From the NCBI GenBank assembly GCA_030431525.1, contig JAUIJC010000013.1:1-64000 (forward strand): a DNA stretch of 64,000 nt, given 5' to 3'. Position 1 is the stretch's first letter; every line of letters starts with the position of its first letter. Both the position numbers and the translations under genes were made by a program. Positions 1 to 10,271 of this stretch are shown one piece after another. This DNA is from Bacteroidia bacterium (GTDB lineage: Bacteria; Bacteroidota; Bacteroidia; Cytophagales; JAAEPT01). The notes beneath the pieces were generated by a model. It searched no databases. It saw only the letters and a program-made list of their open reading frames with translations, and was not told where the DNA came from.

Positions 1-151
1 CAAGGACTTGCGTTACATTAGTGTAGTTTGCCATTTTCTTGCTCTTTATGTGCTTCTTTATATAACGAGCGGGGAAATGGCTTTCTTTTTTAAGTTTTGA
101 ACAGGACTACTTTCAAAGCGTCGCTACGCAGTACGCAATTCACATTCGCGC

Positions 152-592
152 ATGGATGATTCGAAAAACCCATTGTTGTTGGGGAATCAGGTCTGTTTCC
201 CGATTTACGCCACCTCTCGGTTGATTAATCGCCTTTACCAGCCCTTGTTGGATGAACTGGACATCACTTATACCCAATACTTGGTGATGTTGGTGCTCTG
301 GGAGCAGTCGCCATTAAAGGTGGGGGAGATTGGCCAAAAGTTGTTTCTCAACTCCAATACGCTGACGCCATTGCTGAACAAACTTCAGCAAAAGGGTTTG
401 GTGGAAAAGGAGCGTTCCCAAGATGATGAGCGCACCGTGTTTATCCGCTTGACGGAAACGGGCGAAGCCATGAAGAATAGGGCCGAATGCATTCCTGAGG
501 CGGTAGTGAAGGAAATGGGGATTCCCTTGGAGGAATTGTTGAAGATGCGGTCCCTGATGTGGAAGTTTTTGGATAAGGTTTCGGATGTGTAG
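152..592 (+). CDS. ohrR: OhrR-type MarR-family organic peroxide sensor/repressor
   Basis: A 146-residue winged-helix repressor of the MarR family. The N-terminus carries the OhrR signature: the reactive cysteine is Cys15 (context NQVCFPIYA), and the two tyrosines that contact it in Bacillus OhrR fall at the same positions here, Tyr29 and Tyr40 (ITYTQYLVMLVLWE). The wing and recognition helix follow (NSNTLTPLLNKLQQKGLVEK, then DDERTVFIRLT). In the family, oxidation of the cysteine by organic hydroperoxides releases the repressor from the promoter of ohr, a peroxide reductase gene. With a single N-terminal cysteine it would be a one-Cys OhrR. No ohr gene lies in this window; it could lie to the left. 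The stop codon is the first base triplet of a palindromic element. Confidence 0.88.
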   Translation: MDDSKNPLLLGNQVCFPIYATSRLINRLYQPLLDELDITYTQYLVMLVLWEQSPLKVGEIGQKLFLNSNTLTPLLNKLQQKGLVEKERSQDDERTVFIRLTETGEAMKNRAECIPEAVVKEMGIPLEELLKMRSLMWKFLDKVSDV

Positions 593-654
593 AGACAAGG
601 CAGTGCCTTGTCTAAAAAAATGATGGGCGGAGACAGGGCAGTGCCCTGTCTCTA
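590..654. repeat. Double-palindrome intergenic element abutting ohrR stop
   Basis: Two consecutive near-perfect palindromes, at 593-613 (core GGCAGTGCC flanked by AGACAA/TTGTCT) and 631-651 (core GGGCAGTGCCC flanked by AGACA/TGTCT). They are enclosed by terminal inverted repeats TAGAGACA and TGTCTCTA. The first TAG of the element is also the stop codon of the upstream gene. There is no T-run on either side, so it does not look like a simple terminator. It resembles the REP/MITE-like hairpin elements common between genes of Bacteroidota. Confidence 0.8.
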
Positions 655-720
655 CGAAGCCATTGATGAATGAATTTCGTACACCATACGAAACACTCAT
701 TCACCAGTGGCTTTTTTTCG

Positions 721-2610
721 ATGTTGAAAAAGCATCTCCTTTCCTTCATTTTCCTTGGATGGCTGACATTTCTGGTCATGCCAATGCCAACCTATGGGCA
801 AAGCCAAACAAGGGATTCTCTTCAGCGCCTGCTGGATGAGGCTAAGGTGGCACTCAAAAAAAGCGACTCTGTAAGCCGTTCAGAAAAACAGTTGCGGGAA
901 GGACTGCTTTTGGAGGTGGATTCCCTTAGGCAAAAGGACAAGGAGCGGGCGACCAAACTGGAACAGGTCATCAAGGAAATCCGAGAGAAGCTTTTATTGA
1001 CCATCAAAAGCGATTCGGGTCATGTCAAGGGAGCCTCACCTGTTGTAGTCTTGCAGGATACACTGTTTTGGATAGAGGGGGCATTCGGGCCTTATTCACC
1101 ACAGGAGCGAGCAGAGCGCATTGAGAATAGGCTGGGGAATCTTGAGCGGGTGTTTCTTCGAAAGGATATCATGGATTCCTTACAGCTGGTGCACCGTCAT
1201 TATGGGGTGGATATCCAGATTAATGAGAAGACCATTCATACGGTAACCGCCGATGATGCCCGTGTAGAGGGTATGGAACGGGAGGCTTTGGCCGAGAAGC
1301 AAATGGCGATTATTGCTGAGCATTTGCGCCAAAACAAGGGTGGAATGCTTCTAAAGGAACTGCCACGTCAGTTGGGGCTTTCTCTGTTGGTCATTTTTGT
1401 GCAGGTGATTTTGATTGTATTGCTCAATCGCCTTTTTAGGAAGAGGATTGACCCCAAACTTTTGAGTTTGGAAGGAGGGCTGTTCAAGGGCTTTAAGTTC
1501 AAGAATTTTGAGTTGCTCACGCCAGAGAAGGAAACCCGTTTGGCACTTTTGTTTTCCAAAGCCGTACGATACCTGATTATTGGTGTGATGCTGTTCATCA
1601 CCTTGCCCGTGATTTTCAGTCTTTATCCCCCGACAAAAGACCTCGCTCATCAGTTGTTTGGTTATATCGCTAACCCCTTCAAAGCAGTTGTAAGTGCTTT
1701 TGTGGGATATATTCCCAATCTGATTACCATTTTGGTGATTCTTTATGTGGTTAGGCAATTGCTGAAATTTTTGAAGTTTTTCGCCCGTGAGATTGAGTTG
1801 GGGCGGTTGAAGCTTTCATGGTTTTATCCCGATTGGGCCAAGCCCACCTTCAACATCCTCAGGGCCTTTATTTATATCATCACCTTTGTGATGATTTTCC
1901 CTTATTTGCCTGCCAGCGAAAGCCCCATTTTCAAAGGCGTTTCCGTGTTTTTGGGCGTGGTGTTCTCCATTGGTTCCAGCTCAGTTATTGGCAATATTGT
2001 TTCGGGGTTGATCATTACCTACATGCGTTCCTTTCAGTTGGGCGACCGCATTCGCATTGGGGAAATTTTTGGGGATGTGGTGGAGAAAACTGCCTTTGTG
2101 ACACGCATTCGCACCACAAAGAATGAATATATCTCGGTGCCGAATTCCAATATCACCTCCAGCCATGTGGTAAACTACAGCACCAAAAAGTATAAGAGTG
2201 AGAATATTATCCTACACACTAAAGTCACGATTGGCTATGATGTGCCATGGAAAACCGTGCACGAGTTGCTGATTCAGGCGGCCATACAAACCAAGACGAT
2301 TCGTAAGGAGCCTACGCCATTTGTGCTACAAACCAGTCTGGATGATTTTTATGTGACCTATGAGTTGAACGCTCATAGTGATGCGCCACATTTACAGACC
2401 GAAATCTATTCCGAGCTCCATCAGAATATTCAGGATATTTTTAATGAGCATGAAGTGGAGATTATGTCACCACATTACCGTGCGGCAAGGGATGGCAACC
2501 AGACCACCATTCCCAAAAAGTATTTGCCTGAGGATTATCGTCCGCCTTCATTCCGATTTAGAAAGGATGAGGGTGGAGAGGAAGACGAGGATAAAAATGG
2601 GGAGGGGTAG
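721..2610 (+). CDS. MscS-family mechanosensitive channel with periplasmic N-terminal domain
   Basis: About 629 residues from the ATG at 721, chosen because it opens a clean signal peptide (MLKKHLLSFIFLGWLTF ... YGQ). An in-frame upstream ATG at 670 would add 17 non-signal residues. After the signal peptide come a predicted coiled-coil periplasmic segment (to about residue 85) and a mixed region. Several membrane helices follow, and then the MscS core: a glycine/serine-rich pore helix (GSSSVIGNIVSGLI) and the beta domain with FQLGDRIRIGEIFGDVVE and ISVPNSN. The charged tail is rich in Glu/Asp. The large N-terminal extension resembles MscK/MscM-like or small-ion-channel variants in Bacteroidota. 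Such channels release solutes during osmotic downshock; which solute or gating signal applies here cannot be read from the sequence. Confidence 0.86.
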   Translation: MLKKHLLSFIFLGWLTFLVMPMPTYGQSQTRDSLQRLLDEAKVALKKSDSVSRSEKQLREGLLLEVDSLRQKDKERATKLEQVIKEIREKLLLTIKSDSGHVKGASPVVVLQDTLFWIEGAFGPYSPQERAERIENRLGNLERVFLRKDIMDSLQLVHRHYGVDIQINEKTIHTVTADDARVEGMEREALAEKQMAIIAEHLRQNKGGMLLKELPRQLGLSLLVIFVQVILIVLLNRLFRKRIDPKLLSLEGGLFKGFKFKNFELLTPEKETRLALLFSKAVRYLIIGVMLFITLPVIFSLYPPTKDLAHQLFGYIANPFKAVVSAFVGYIPNLITILVILYVVRQLLKFLKFFAREIELGRLKLSWFYPDWAKPTFNILRAFIYIITFVMIFPYLPASESPIFKGVSVFLGVVFSIGSSSVIGNIVSGLIITYMRSFQLGDRIRIGEIFGDVVEKTAFVTRIRTTKNEYISVPNSNITSSHVVNYSTKKYKSENIILHTKVTIGYDVPWKTVHELLIQAAIQTKTIRKEPTPFVLQTSLDDFYVTYELNAHSDAPHLQTEIYSELHQNIQDIFNEHEVEIMSPHYRAARDGNQTTIPKKYLPEDYRPPSFRFRKDEGGEEDEDKNGEG

Positions 2611-2627
2611 ATGGATTCAAAAGAGTA

Positions 2628-2727
2628 GGGCTATACGCCCCACTCTGATATATTTCGCCCTTACAGGGCTCTCACTTCACAGCCCTGAAAGGGCGAAATA
2701 TGTTAGCAAAGGACATCGTCCTTTGCT
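2628..2727. repeat. Modular three-hairpin intergenic element, copy A
   Basis: Three consecutive hairpins: a small GGGC(5-nt loop)GCCC at 2628-2640; a 21-bp stem with one mismatch at 2650-2670/2681-2701, containing CGCCCTTACAGGGCT; and AGCAAAGGAC/GTCCTTTGCT at 2705-2727. Hairpins 2 and 3 recur, nearly identical, at 18461-18563, 39370-39471 and 41311-41413. It sits between converging genes. Confidence 0.85.
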
Positions 2728-2737
2728 TTTTCGCAAT

Positions 2738-2780
2738 AAAAAATCCCGCAACAGAGCCTTCTCTATTGCGGGATTTTATG
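2738..2780 (-). terminator. Rho-independent terminator of the AsmA-like gene
   Basis: Stem AAAATCCCGCAA / TTGCGGGATTTT with a 14-nt loop, just downstream of the leftward AsmA-like gene. Read on the minus strand it is followed by T residues, and it may also work in the other direction. Confidence 0.75.
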
Positions 2781-2793
2781 GTTTCAACTGGTA

Positions 2794-5700
2794 TTACCAA
2801 GGTTTTTTCAACTTGTCCTTAAGAAGCTTGTCAGCTTCCTTCTTAGCTTTTGCTTCGGCTTCTTTCTTGGCTTTGTCAGCCTCAGCTTTCGCTTTTGCTT
2901 CAGCCTCTTTTTGTGCCTTTTCAGCTTCGGCTTTTACTCTCGCCTCGGCTTCCTTCTGCGCCTTTTCAGCTTCAGCGCGAGCCTTGGCTTCGGCTTCTTT
3001 CTTAGCGGCGTCTAATTCTGACTTGGCGCGTTCTTTTGCTTCCTCTTCAATGGATTGACCAGAATCGCCAGCCATGGTCGTTTTCTTCAGGCTAAGTTTC
3101 GGGTCTGTGGCCGTTCCTCCAATGCCGAAGGTCATTTGAACCTTATCGCCAACGGCGGCATTTTTTAGTCCAAGGCTTCCGAGTGCATTGTTTACGGATT
3201 GACCAGCGCTTCCCACAGGGAGTTCGGTTTCCAAATCGTATTGCAACGAGCCATCGAAGTTGCCCTTACCCGTAAGTACAAACGGCGTGCTACCAGCGTT
3301 GAAGGTGATTGGCTCTTCGAGCAATACGCCTCCGTCAACGAATTTGAACTTGACGGTTTGGTCTTTAATGGTAAAGGATTTAGTGCCAGGATCGAAGTTG
3401 CTGAATTTGGAGAAGCCCTTGACTTGGTTCATCACGTTCATCTCCTTGATCACGGCATTGGCGATTTTCATGGCACCACCTCCAGTCATAGTGTTATAGA
3501 GTGGGAGCATATCCTTGCCCAACTCGCCGCTCATTTTCATTACGCCAGACATGCTTCCATCCGTGTTTTTGGCGATTGGTGCCAACATCTGTACGGTATT
3601 GAATGCCTCGAAGGATTTGCCGATGCCGAGGTTAGCGATATCCATGTCCATGGCAAACTTCGGGTGGGCGAGGTCTTGGGTGTTGTATTCGCCATTCATC
3701 ACAAAGCCACCGCCAAGCATGTTGAAGCGGAGGTTTTTCATTCTTGCAATGCCGCCTTTGACGATAACGTCACCAGTCATATTCTGCAAAACAAGGTTGT
3801 CATAAAGGACCTTGTCCAGCTTGGCGTGGAGAATGAAGTCGATGTTTTTAGGCACCTCAGCCACTTCTTCTTCAATGGCTTCTGGGCTTGGCGCTGCTTC
3901 GGTGGCAGTGCTGTCTTCCATCATCCATTCGTTCACATCGAAGCTCATGGAGTAGAAGTCCATTTCACCTTTCACGGTTTCGTCGCGGAAGGTGTAGGCC
4001 ATATAATCGCGAATGAATCCGCTGGCGGTGTAATCACTTTTGCCCACATAACCTTTGGCCTTGCTGATGTTGATTTGCTCTGGGGTGAAGCTCATTTCAC
4101 CAGTGCTCATCTTGAAGCCTTGTGGCAACAACTCGTCCTCTTTGTAGAAGAAGTTTTTGAGGGTGATGGAACCGCTGGTTGGGAGGTTTTCGTAGTTCTC
4201 AGATTCGATGTCAGCCATCGTGCCCTTGGTGTTGAACTCGTGGACTTCCATGATACCCTCGATGGTGGTTCCCTCTATTGGGAACATTTCCATCAGTTTG
4301 GTAATGTTTAGCGTGCCGTTGGCGTCCAGTTCGTAGGTTGGGCTATCGAAGTTGCTGGCCATCAAGTTTGTGGTGAACTTATCGCCGTTCAGTTTTACTA
4401 CGAAGTCCGTGATTTTGGCGATACCCGCCTGCATATTGCCCTCAGGTACCGAAACAAAGGCGCCAAAGTGAAGGTCTTCCAAGGCGCTCGGCAAATCAGC
4501 CGTTTTCACGTAACCGTCTTTGAGGCCCATGTTCAAGTCCACGCTTGGTAGGCTGTTGGCGGCCTCGTCATAAATGCCGTTCACGTCAGCAGCCAAGTTG
4601 AAGTTTCCTTTCAGGGTGGTTCCTTCGATGGGGTAGATGCTGTTGAGGTCCTCCAAATTGAGGTGAGCCTTCATGTCCGCCACGATGTTGTTGCGGTCGC
4701 CGATGCCTTTGATGATGGCTTTGGCGTCCACAGGGTTGGTGCCCATGTCGAGGTGGAATTTGTTGAGCTCAATAATGGTATTGTCCAAAATGCCGTCCTC
4801 GTTTTTCACGTGGCTCTCAATGTTCACATTGGAAACGGAAGTTGGCAGGTCAGGGTATTGGAACATGCCGTCCTTAACCAAAAGGTTGATTCCAAAAGTT
4901 GGAACCGTGGTTTCAGTGACTTGTCCTTTTGCAAAGCCATCGAAGGCTAATTCTCCATTCGTTTTTAAGCCCTTGAAGTCTTCGGTGAAGACGCCTGGCA
5001 CCAAGGAAAGGAGGTTTTTAAACTCGGTTTGCTTGGCAGCAAAGCTCAGGTCCATGTCCGTGGTGAGGCTGTCTGGCATGGATACCCAACCGTCGAATCC
5101 GAAGGCAAATTCGTTGAGGTCAATCTCATTCTCCTTGAAGGTGAACTTCATGGCTTCCAAATCAATCAACAATTCGATCTCAGAGTTGAGCGTCCATTTA
5201 TCCACATAGGAAATATGGTCCATCACGAAGTTGATTTCCTCGATTTCAGTGGAGGTTTTGGTATCGTACTCGTTGCCGTCAATGCTAATGGCGCCCGACT
5301 GGTTGAGGTTTTTAATTTCGGCGAACATCCCTCCAGGGACATCCTTATAGCGAAGGTTGATGTCCGAAAACTTAAACTCTTCGAGGTTCAGAGCGAGTGG
5401 CGCACCTTCTTCCTCAGGTTTTTCTTCCTCCTCGGTTGGGAGCAAAATATGCTCGTAGTTGGCGATGGTATCCTGGTTGATGATGGCGTTCATCGTCAGT
5501 CCGTCCACATAAACACCGTTGATTTCCATGCGGTCACCGAAAAGACTGAATAGGTTCAACGAAACTTCCGAGGAGCGGAGATCCATGAGGGTGTCTTGGG
5601 CGAATGGCCCCTTGCCGATGACCCGAATGTCTTGGAGGGCAACGCCCACATTAGGGAAATGGCGGAAAATGGAAATGTCCAGTTTGTCCAAATCGTACTC

Positions 5701-5850
5701 GATGCGAGCGTTAACCGATTGGTCGATTTGTTTGTCGATGGCTTTCTGGATGTCTTCCTTGAATAGGGTTGGAATCAAACCACCGGCAACAACCAGAAGG
5801 ACAACAAGAATCAAAAAACCGAATAAAATGACTTTGAGGAATTTTTTCAT
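2794..5850 (-). CDS. AsmA-family protein with Ala/Lys/Glu-rich C-terminal coiled coil
   Basis: A protein of about 1018 residues. The ATG at 5850 starts a membrane anchor (MKKFLKVILFGFLILVVLLVV), so I prefer it over the ATG at 5898. After the anchor comes the AsmA N-terminal pattern, and the body is a long beta-rich repeat, as in AsmA/TamB/YhdP-like proteins thought to bridge inner and outer membranes for phospholipid transport. The AsmA C-terminal domain lies near residues 790-930. The last 85 or so residues are an almost uninterrupted helix of repeating KAQKEAEAKAKAEADK-type units, which is unusual for the family and suggests a coiled-coil or envelope-spanning tail. It stands alone, converging with the MscS gene. 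Confidence 0.85.
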   Translation of the reverse strand: MKKFLKVILFGFLILVVLLVVAGGLIPTLFKEDIQKAIDKQIDQSVNARIEYDLDKLDISIFRHFPNVGVALQDIRVIGKGPFAQDTLMDLRSSEVSLNLFSLFGDRMEINGVYVDGLTMNAIINQDTIANYEHILLPTEEEEKPEEEGAPLALNLEEFKFSDINLRYKDVPGGMFAEIKNLNQSGAISIDGNEYDTKTSTEIEEINFVMDHISYVDKWTLNSEIELLIDLEAMKFTFKENEIDLNEFAFGFDGWVSMPDSLTTDMDLSFAAKQTEFKNLLSLVPGVFTEDFKGLKTNGELAFDGFAKGQVTETTVPTFGINLLVKDGMFQYPDLPTSVSNVNIESHVKNEDGILDNTIIELNKFHLDMGTNPVDAKAIIKGIGDRNNIVADMKAHLNLEDLNSIYPIEGTTLKGNFNLAADVNGIYDEAANSLPSVDLNMGLKDGYVKTADLPSALEDLHFGAFVSVPEGNMQAGIAKITDFVVKLNGDKFTTNLMASNFDSPTYELDANGTLNITKLMEMFPIEGTTIEGIMEVHEFNTKGTMADIESENYENLPTSGSITLKNFFYKEDELLPQGFKMSTGEMSFTPEQINISKAKGYVGKSDYTASGFIRDYMAYTFRDETVKGEMDFYSMSFDVNEWMMEDSTATEAAPSPEAIEEEVAEVPKNIDFILHAKLDKVLYDNLVLQNMTGDVIVKGGIARMKNLRFNMLGGGFVMNGEYNTQDLAHPKFAMDMDIANLGIGKSFEAFNTVQMLAPIAKNTDGSMSGVMKMSGELGKDMLPLYNTMTGGGAMKIANAVIKEMNVMNQVKGFSKFSNFDPGTKSFTIKDQTVKFKFVDGGVLLEEPITFNAGSTPFVLTGKGNFDGSLQYDLETELPVGSAGQSVNNALGSLGLKNAAVGDKVQMTFGIGGTATDPKLSLKKTTMAGDSGQSIEEEAKERAKSELDAAKKEAEAKARAEAEKAQKEAEARVKAEAEKAQKEAEAKAKAEADKAKKEAEAKAKKEADKLLKDKLKKPW

Positions 5851-6091
5851 GCAGGTGTTTAACTGATGTAAAACATCGGGAATATGAAGGATGACCAAGG
5901 AATGGTTAGGCGCTTAGAGGGTTAAGCTTGTCTAAAGTTTAACGTCCTACGGATAAATCGTTGGGGGTTTTTGGTGTTGCTCCAAAAGAATTCCCAAAGT
6001 GGTCCATCCGCGCTCCAACTAAGTCCTTAGTAAAGGAGTACCAAAATATTAGGAAAACTCCACTCAGTAAAGCGCATTGGCGAAAAAGCTT

Positions 6092-6790
6092 ATGAAAAGA
6101 ATAATTACACTTCTAGTATTGACCTGTTTGTCTCTTCCTCTTTGTGCGCAGGATGCAGGTGAGGTGCGTGTGGGCGTGGAAGTTGGGCCGAGTTTGACTT
6201 GGGCTCGCACCCAAGTAAAGGATAGGAATAGCAATCTGGACTTGGAGTCTGGAAAAACCCGCGTGAATTTCACTGGCGGGCTGATGATGGATTTCTTTTT
6301 TACGGATAATGTAGCCTTCAGTACTGGGGGATATTTTGTTACCAGAGGGGCCGATTTCATCGTGCGCTCTAAGACGGGGCCAACAAACTTTAGGGTGACC
6401 AATAGCCTTCAGTATATACAGGTTCCATTTGGGCTGAAGATGTACACCAATGAGCTTGGAAGTTCAGACATGCGGGCATTCTTGCATGTGGCAGGAGCGG
6501 CAGACTTCCGGATTCAGGACCGTTATGAGATTGAGGGGACGGCGGTAGGAACGTTTGATGATCCCATGACCATCTTCATTGATTGCAGTATGATTCTGGG
6601 ACTGGGAGTTGAGATTCCTGTGTTGGACAATAACATCTTGTGTATTTCCAGCCACTATAACAGAGGGTTTATCAATATCCTTAAGGGAAGCTCGTTCTAC
6701 GAATCCAATTTTGACAACATTCAGGTGAATAATGATACCGCTGAGGTGCGTCTCCATCAGGTGGATTTCAGATTGGGATTCAAGTTTTAA
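6092..6790 (+). CDS. Outer-membrane beta-barrel protein (PorT/OmpA-barrel-like)
   Basis: 232 residues from the ATG at 6092, which opens the signal peptide MKRIITLLVLTCLSLPLCAQ. The mature part alternates hydrophobic and polar residues in strands such as VRVGVEVGPSLTWART and VAFSTGGYFVTRGADF, and it ends in an aromatic C-terminus (DFRLGFKF), as expected for a small outer-membrane barrel of the PF13568 type. No specific function can be assigned. The gene is followed after 12 bp by a GNAT gene on the same strand, so the two probably share a transcript. Confidence 0.75.
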   Translation: MKRIITLLVLTCLSLPLCAQDAGEVRVGVEVGPSLTWARTQVKDRNSNLDLESGKTRVNFTGGLMMDFFFTDNVAFSTGGYFVTRGADFIVRSKTGPTNFRVTNSLQYIQVPFGLKMYTNELGSSDMRAFLHVAGAADFRIQDRYEIEGTAVGTFDDPMTIFIDCSMILGLGVEIPVLDNNILCISSHYNRGFINILKGSSFYESNFDNIQVNNDTAEVRLHQVDFRLGFKF

Positions 6791-6802
6791 ACAGTTTCGA
6801 TT

Positions 6803-7279
6803 ATGGAATTTAACATCCGAAAGGCGGAGCCAAATGATTTGAATAGTCTTCAGGATTTGGCCCGTCATACCATCGATCTGAATTACCGGTCGTTTCTTGG
6901 GAATGCCGGAGTAGACTGGTTTATCTCAGGCCCCTCAGATGAATATATGCTTGAGAATCTCCGCGATTGTGTGGTGATGGAGATTGAGGGCCAATTGGTT
7001 GCCTTTTCTGTATGCTCAGGAAATGTGATCGACATGATGATGGTGCGTTCAGAACATCACCGCAAAGGCATTGGAAGCTATATGCTACGGGTGGTTGAAA
7101 CGGCCTTGTTTCAATATTTTGACGCCTTGGAGTTGGAGAGTTTTGAGGGGAACAGGAAGGCCAATGCCTTTTACCGCAAAAATGGTTGGAAGAAGGAAAA
7201 GATGCTGGAGGAGGTGGAGGGGCTTCGAAAATTCAGGTTCATAAAACATCAGTCTGAGAAAGGTAAAATGAGCGCTTAA
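6803..7279 (+). CDS. GNAT-family N-acetyltransferase
   Basis: 158 residues with the GNAT fold: an N-terminal strand-helix (FNIRKAEPNDLNSLQDLAR), the acetyl-CoA-binding loop in motif A (MVRSEHHRKGIGSYMLR, matching Q/RxxGxG/A as HRKGIG), and the C-terminal motif FYRKNGWKKEK. Family members acetylate small molecules or protein N-termini; the substrate here is unknown. It lies 12 bp after the barrel gene and is followed by a hairpin. Confidence 0.85.
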   Translation: MEFNIRKAEPNDLNSLQDLARHTIDLNYRSFLGNAGVDWFISGPSDEYMLENLRDCVVMEIEGQLVAFSVCSGNVIDMMMVRSEHHRKGIGSYMLRVVETALFQYFDALELESFEGNRKANAFYRKNGWKKEKMLEEVEGLRKFRFIKHQSEKGKMSA

Positions 7280-7285
7280 AAAATG

Positions 7286-7317
7286 ATGGCCATGGGTACT
7301 CGATTATCCATGGCCAT
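7286..7317 (+). terminator. Hairpin after the GNAT gene
   Basis: A 10-bp perfect stem ATGGCCATGG / CCATGGCCAT seven bases after the stop codon, with only a weak T-rich tail. It is probably the transcript end of the barrel-GNAT pair. Confidence 0.5.
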
Positions 7318-7395
7318 TCAGCCTTTCTGGATTCCACTGTGAATGCCCAAGGCTTTCTTGCTATCTTTGGAGCGTCTTTTCTATCCCTCGTTTCC

Positions 7396-10227
7396 ATGAG
7401 TAAGAAACCCCTCGGTCATCAGCATATTGAGGTTTACGGTGCGCGTGAACACAACCTCAAAAATATCGACGTCAAAATCCCTCGAAACAAGCTTGTTGTC
7501 ATTACTGGCGTAAGCGGTAGTGGCAAGTCTTCCTTGGCTTTTGACACGATTTACGCTGAGGGGCAGAGGCGTTACATGGAGAGTTTTTCGGCCTATGCCC
7601 GATCTTTCATCGGAAGCATGGAGCGTCCTGACGTGGATAAGATTGAGGGCTTAAGTCCTGTAATCTCCATCGAGCAAAAGACTACTTCCAGAAATCCACG
7701 CTCCACAGTGGGTACGGTCACCGAGATTTACGATTTCCTTCGATTGCTTTATGCCCGTGCGGGCGAGGCGTTTTCTTACCGGACAGGTGAGAAAATGGTG
7801 CGCCAAAGCGAGGACCAAATCATTGATACCATCCTAAAGGACTATACTGGGGAGTTGGCGGTGCTTTTGGCACCTGTGGTGAAGGGTAGGAAAGGACATT
7901 ACCGCGAGTTGTTCACGCAGATTCGCAAGTCGGGTTTCGCTAAGGTTCGAGTGGATGGCGAGATTAGCGACATCACCCCAAAAATGCAGGTGGATCGCTA
8001 CAAGACTCATGATATTGAGGTGGTGGTGGACCGCATTATCGTAGAGCAAGAAGACCGTTTCCGATTGGCTCAAGCCATTAAGACGGCCATGAAGCAGGGC
8101 AAGGGTGTGATTCAGGTATTGGATAAGGAGGGCAAGGTCCGCAATTTCTCCAAGTACCTGATGTGTCCGTCAACAGGTATTTCCTATGATGAGCCTGCCC
8201 CGAACACCTTTTCTTTTAACTCCCCTTATGGTGCTTGCCAGACGTGTAACGGCTTGGGATCCATCGAAGAGTTTACCAAAGATTCGGTGATTCCCGATGA
8301 CCAACTGAGTATCAAAAAAGGAGGCATTGCACCCCTTGGCGAGAATAAGGACACCCATTTTTTGAAGGAGTTGGAAAAGGCGCTCAATAGCCGTGAGGCT
8401 AACTTGACGACGCCTATAAAAGATTATTCGGAAGAAATTATTGACCTGCTTTTGAATGGAGGGGAATACTCTGGTATTTCCTCTGTCGGGGGAACTCGCG
8501 TTCCATACTCAGGGCATTTTGAGGGAGTGATTCCCTATTTCACCAGACATTTTGAAGGCTCGGAATCGGAGCGCTGGCGCTGGATGTTGCGCCAATATAT
8601 GCAGGTGCGGACCTGTCCGAGTTGTCATGGGGCAAGGCTGAAAAAGGAGTCATTACACTTCTTAATTGATGATAAAAACATCGCCCAGTTGGCTCAATTG
8701 GATATTGCCAAATTGGGCGAATGGTTTGTGGGCTTGGAGGACCGCTTGACTGAAAAGCAACGGTTGATTGCCACCGAGGTTCTCAAGGAATTGCGCAAGC
8801 GGACGGGTTTTTTGATTGACGTAGGTTTGGAATACCTAACGCTTAATCGTCCATTGCGAACTTTGTCTGGTGGAGAGTCACAGCGGATTCGATTGGCCAG
8901 CCAGATTGGTACCCAGTTGGTTGGGGTGACTTACATCTTGGATGAGCCGAGCATTGGTCTGCATCAGCGGGATAATGTGAAGCTGATTGAAGCCCTGAAA
9001 AACCTTCGTGATTTGGGGAACACCGTTCTTGTGGTGGAGCATGACAAGGATATGATGCTGGAAAGCGATCATATTTTGGATATTGGTCCGGGCGCAGGAA
9101 AGCGGGGCGGTCGCGTCATTGCGGAAGGTACCCCGGAGTCCTTTGTAAAGCAGGATAGTACGACTGCTCATTATTTGTTGGGTAGCACTGAGATTGAAAT
9201 TCCAGAGGAGAGACGAAAAGGAAATGGTAATGTCCTGAGCTTAAAAGGCGCGAAAGGAAACAACTTGCATGATGTTACCTTGAACATTCCTTTGGGAACA
9301 ATGCTGACCGTTACAGGGGTGTCAGGAAGTGGAAAGTCCACGCTTATTCATGAAACGCTGCATGCGGCCTTGTCAAAGCATTTTTTCCGTTCCAACAAGG
9401 AGCCATTGGCTTATGACAGCATCGAGGGCTTAGAGCATATCGACAAGGTTATCGAGGTGGATCAGGCGCCAATCGGGCGTACGCCTCGTTCCAACCCTGC
9501 CACTTACACAGGCGTTTTCTCTGATATTCGCGCCTTGTTCGTTCAGGTGCCAGAGGCTAAGATTCGTGGTTACAAGCCGGGCCGTTTTTCCTTTAACGTG
9601 AAAGGTGGTCGCTGTGAAACCTGTCAGGGTGGGGGCATGAAAGTCATCGAGATGGACTTCCTTCCTGATGTGTTGGTGCCGTGCGAGACTTGCAAGGGCA
9701 AGCGCTATAACCGTGAGACGCTGGAGATTCGTTGGAAAGGAAAATCTATTTCCGATGTATTGGAGATGAACGTCAACCAAGCCGTTGAGTTTTTCGAGAG
9801 TCAGCCCAAGATTTTGAGAAAAATCAAAACGCTCCAAGATGTTGGCTTGGGATACATCACGCTTGGCCAACATGCCACAACCCTTTCGGGAGGTGAGGCT
9901 CAGCGGGTGAAATTGGCCACAGAGCTATCCAAAAGGGATACAGGAAAAACCCTTTACATCTTGGATGAGCCAACGACAGGGCTCCATTTCAATGACATCA
10001 AACAATTGCTTTCTGTCTTGAACCGATTGGTTGAAAAGGGTAATACGGTGTTGGTGATTGAGCATAACCTCGATGTTATTAAGGCCAGTGATTGGCTGGT
10101 GGATATTGGTCCAGAAGGTGGTGTTGGTGGTGGTTATGTGATTGCCGAAGGCACACCAGAGGATCTTGCCAAGCTAAAAGTTGGGCACACGGCAAGGTTT
10201 GTAAAGGAAGAGTTAGAACGATCGTGA
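7396..10227 (+). CDS. uvrA: UvrA, excinuclease ABC subunit A
   Basis: 943 residues from the ATG at 7396 ([20 protein letters not shown]), where similarity to UvrA begins; the frame remains open further upstream. It has two ABC ATPase modules with Walker A motifs [13 protein letters not shown] (near residue 39) and GVSGSGKST (near 640). Both carry LSGGE signatures ([17 protein letters not shown] and [15 protein letters not shown]) and Walker B ILDEPS/ILDEPT. UvrA recognises DNA damage with UvrB in nucleotide excision repair. The C-terminal zinc finger is intact (CETC...CETC). In the first zinc-finger region the usual CxxC start reads CPSTG, so one of the four cysteines is absent; from memory this variant occurs in Bacteroidota UvrA. 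Confidence 0.96.
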   Translation: MSKKPLGHQHIEVYGAREHNLKNIDVKIPRNKLVVITGVSGSGKSSLAFDTIYAEGQRRYMESFSAYARSFIGSMERPDVDKIEGLSPVISIEQKTTSRNPRSTVGTVTEIYDFLRLLYARAGEAFSYRTGEKMVRQSEDQIIDTILKDYTGELAVLLAPVVKGRKGHYRELFTQIRKSGFAKVRVDGEISDITPKMQVDRYKTHDIEVVVDRIIVEQEDRFRLAQAIKTAMKQGKGVIQVLDKEGKVRNFSKYLMCPSTGISYDEPAPNTFSFNSPYGACQTCNGLGSIEEFTKDSVIPDDQLSIKKGGIAPLGENKDTHFLKELEKALNSREANLTTPIKDYSEEIIDLLLNGGEYSGISSVGGTRVPYSGHFEGVIPYFTRHFEGSESERWRWMLRQYMQVRTCPSCHGARLKKESLHFLIDDKNIAQLAQLDIAKLGEWFVGLEDRLTEKQRLIATEVLKELRKRTGFLIDVGLEYLTLNRPLRTLSGGESQRIRLASQIGTQLVGVTYILDEPSIGLHQRDNVKLIEALKNLRDLGNTVLVVEHDKDMMLESDHILDIGPGAGKRGGRVIAEGTPESFVKQDSTTAHYLLGSTEIEIPEERRKGNGNVLSLKGAKGNNLHDVTLNIPLGTMLTVTGVSGSGKSTLIHETLHAALSKHFFRSNKEPLAYDSIEGLEHIDKVIEVDQAPIGRTPRSNPATYTGVFSDIRALFVQVPEAKIRGYKPGRFSFNVKGGRCETCQGGGMKVIEMDFLPDVLVPCETCKGKRYNRETLEIRWKGKSISDVLEMNVNQAVEFFESQPKILRKIKTLQDVGLGYITLGQHATTLSGGEAQRVKLATELSKRDTGKTLYILDEPTTGLHFNDIKQLLSVLNRLVEKGNTVLVIEHNLDVIKASDWLVDIGPEGGVGGGYVIAEGTPEDLAKLKVGHTARFVKEELERS

Positions 10228-10232
10228 CGATG

Positions 10233-10271
10233 CATTACCCTGTTTCTTTCTAATGTTGAAACAGGGTAATG
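10233..10271 (+). terminator. Hairpin downstream of uvrA
   Basis: A perfect 14-bp stem, CATTACCCTGTTTC with its exact complement GAAACAGGGTAATG, and an 11-nt loop, starting 5 bases after the uvrA stop. The T-run after it is weak. Confidence 0.6.

Noticed and set aside
3199-4311. Long rightward open frame of 370 codons
   Set aside because: It is antisense to the AsmA-like gene, whose protein has a coherent anchor, repeats and coiled coil; the antisense product has no family features.
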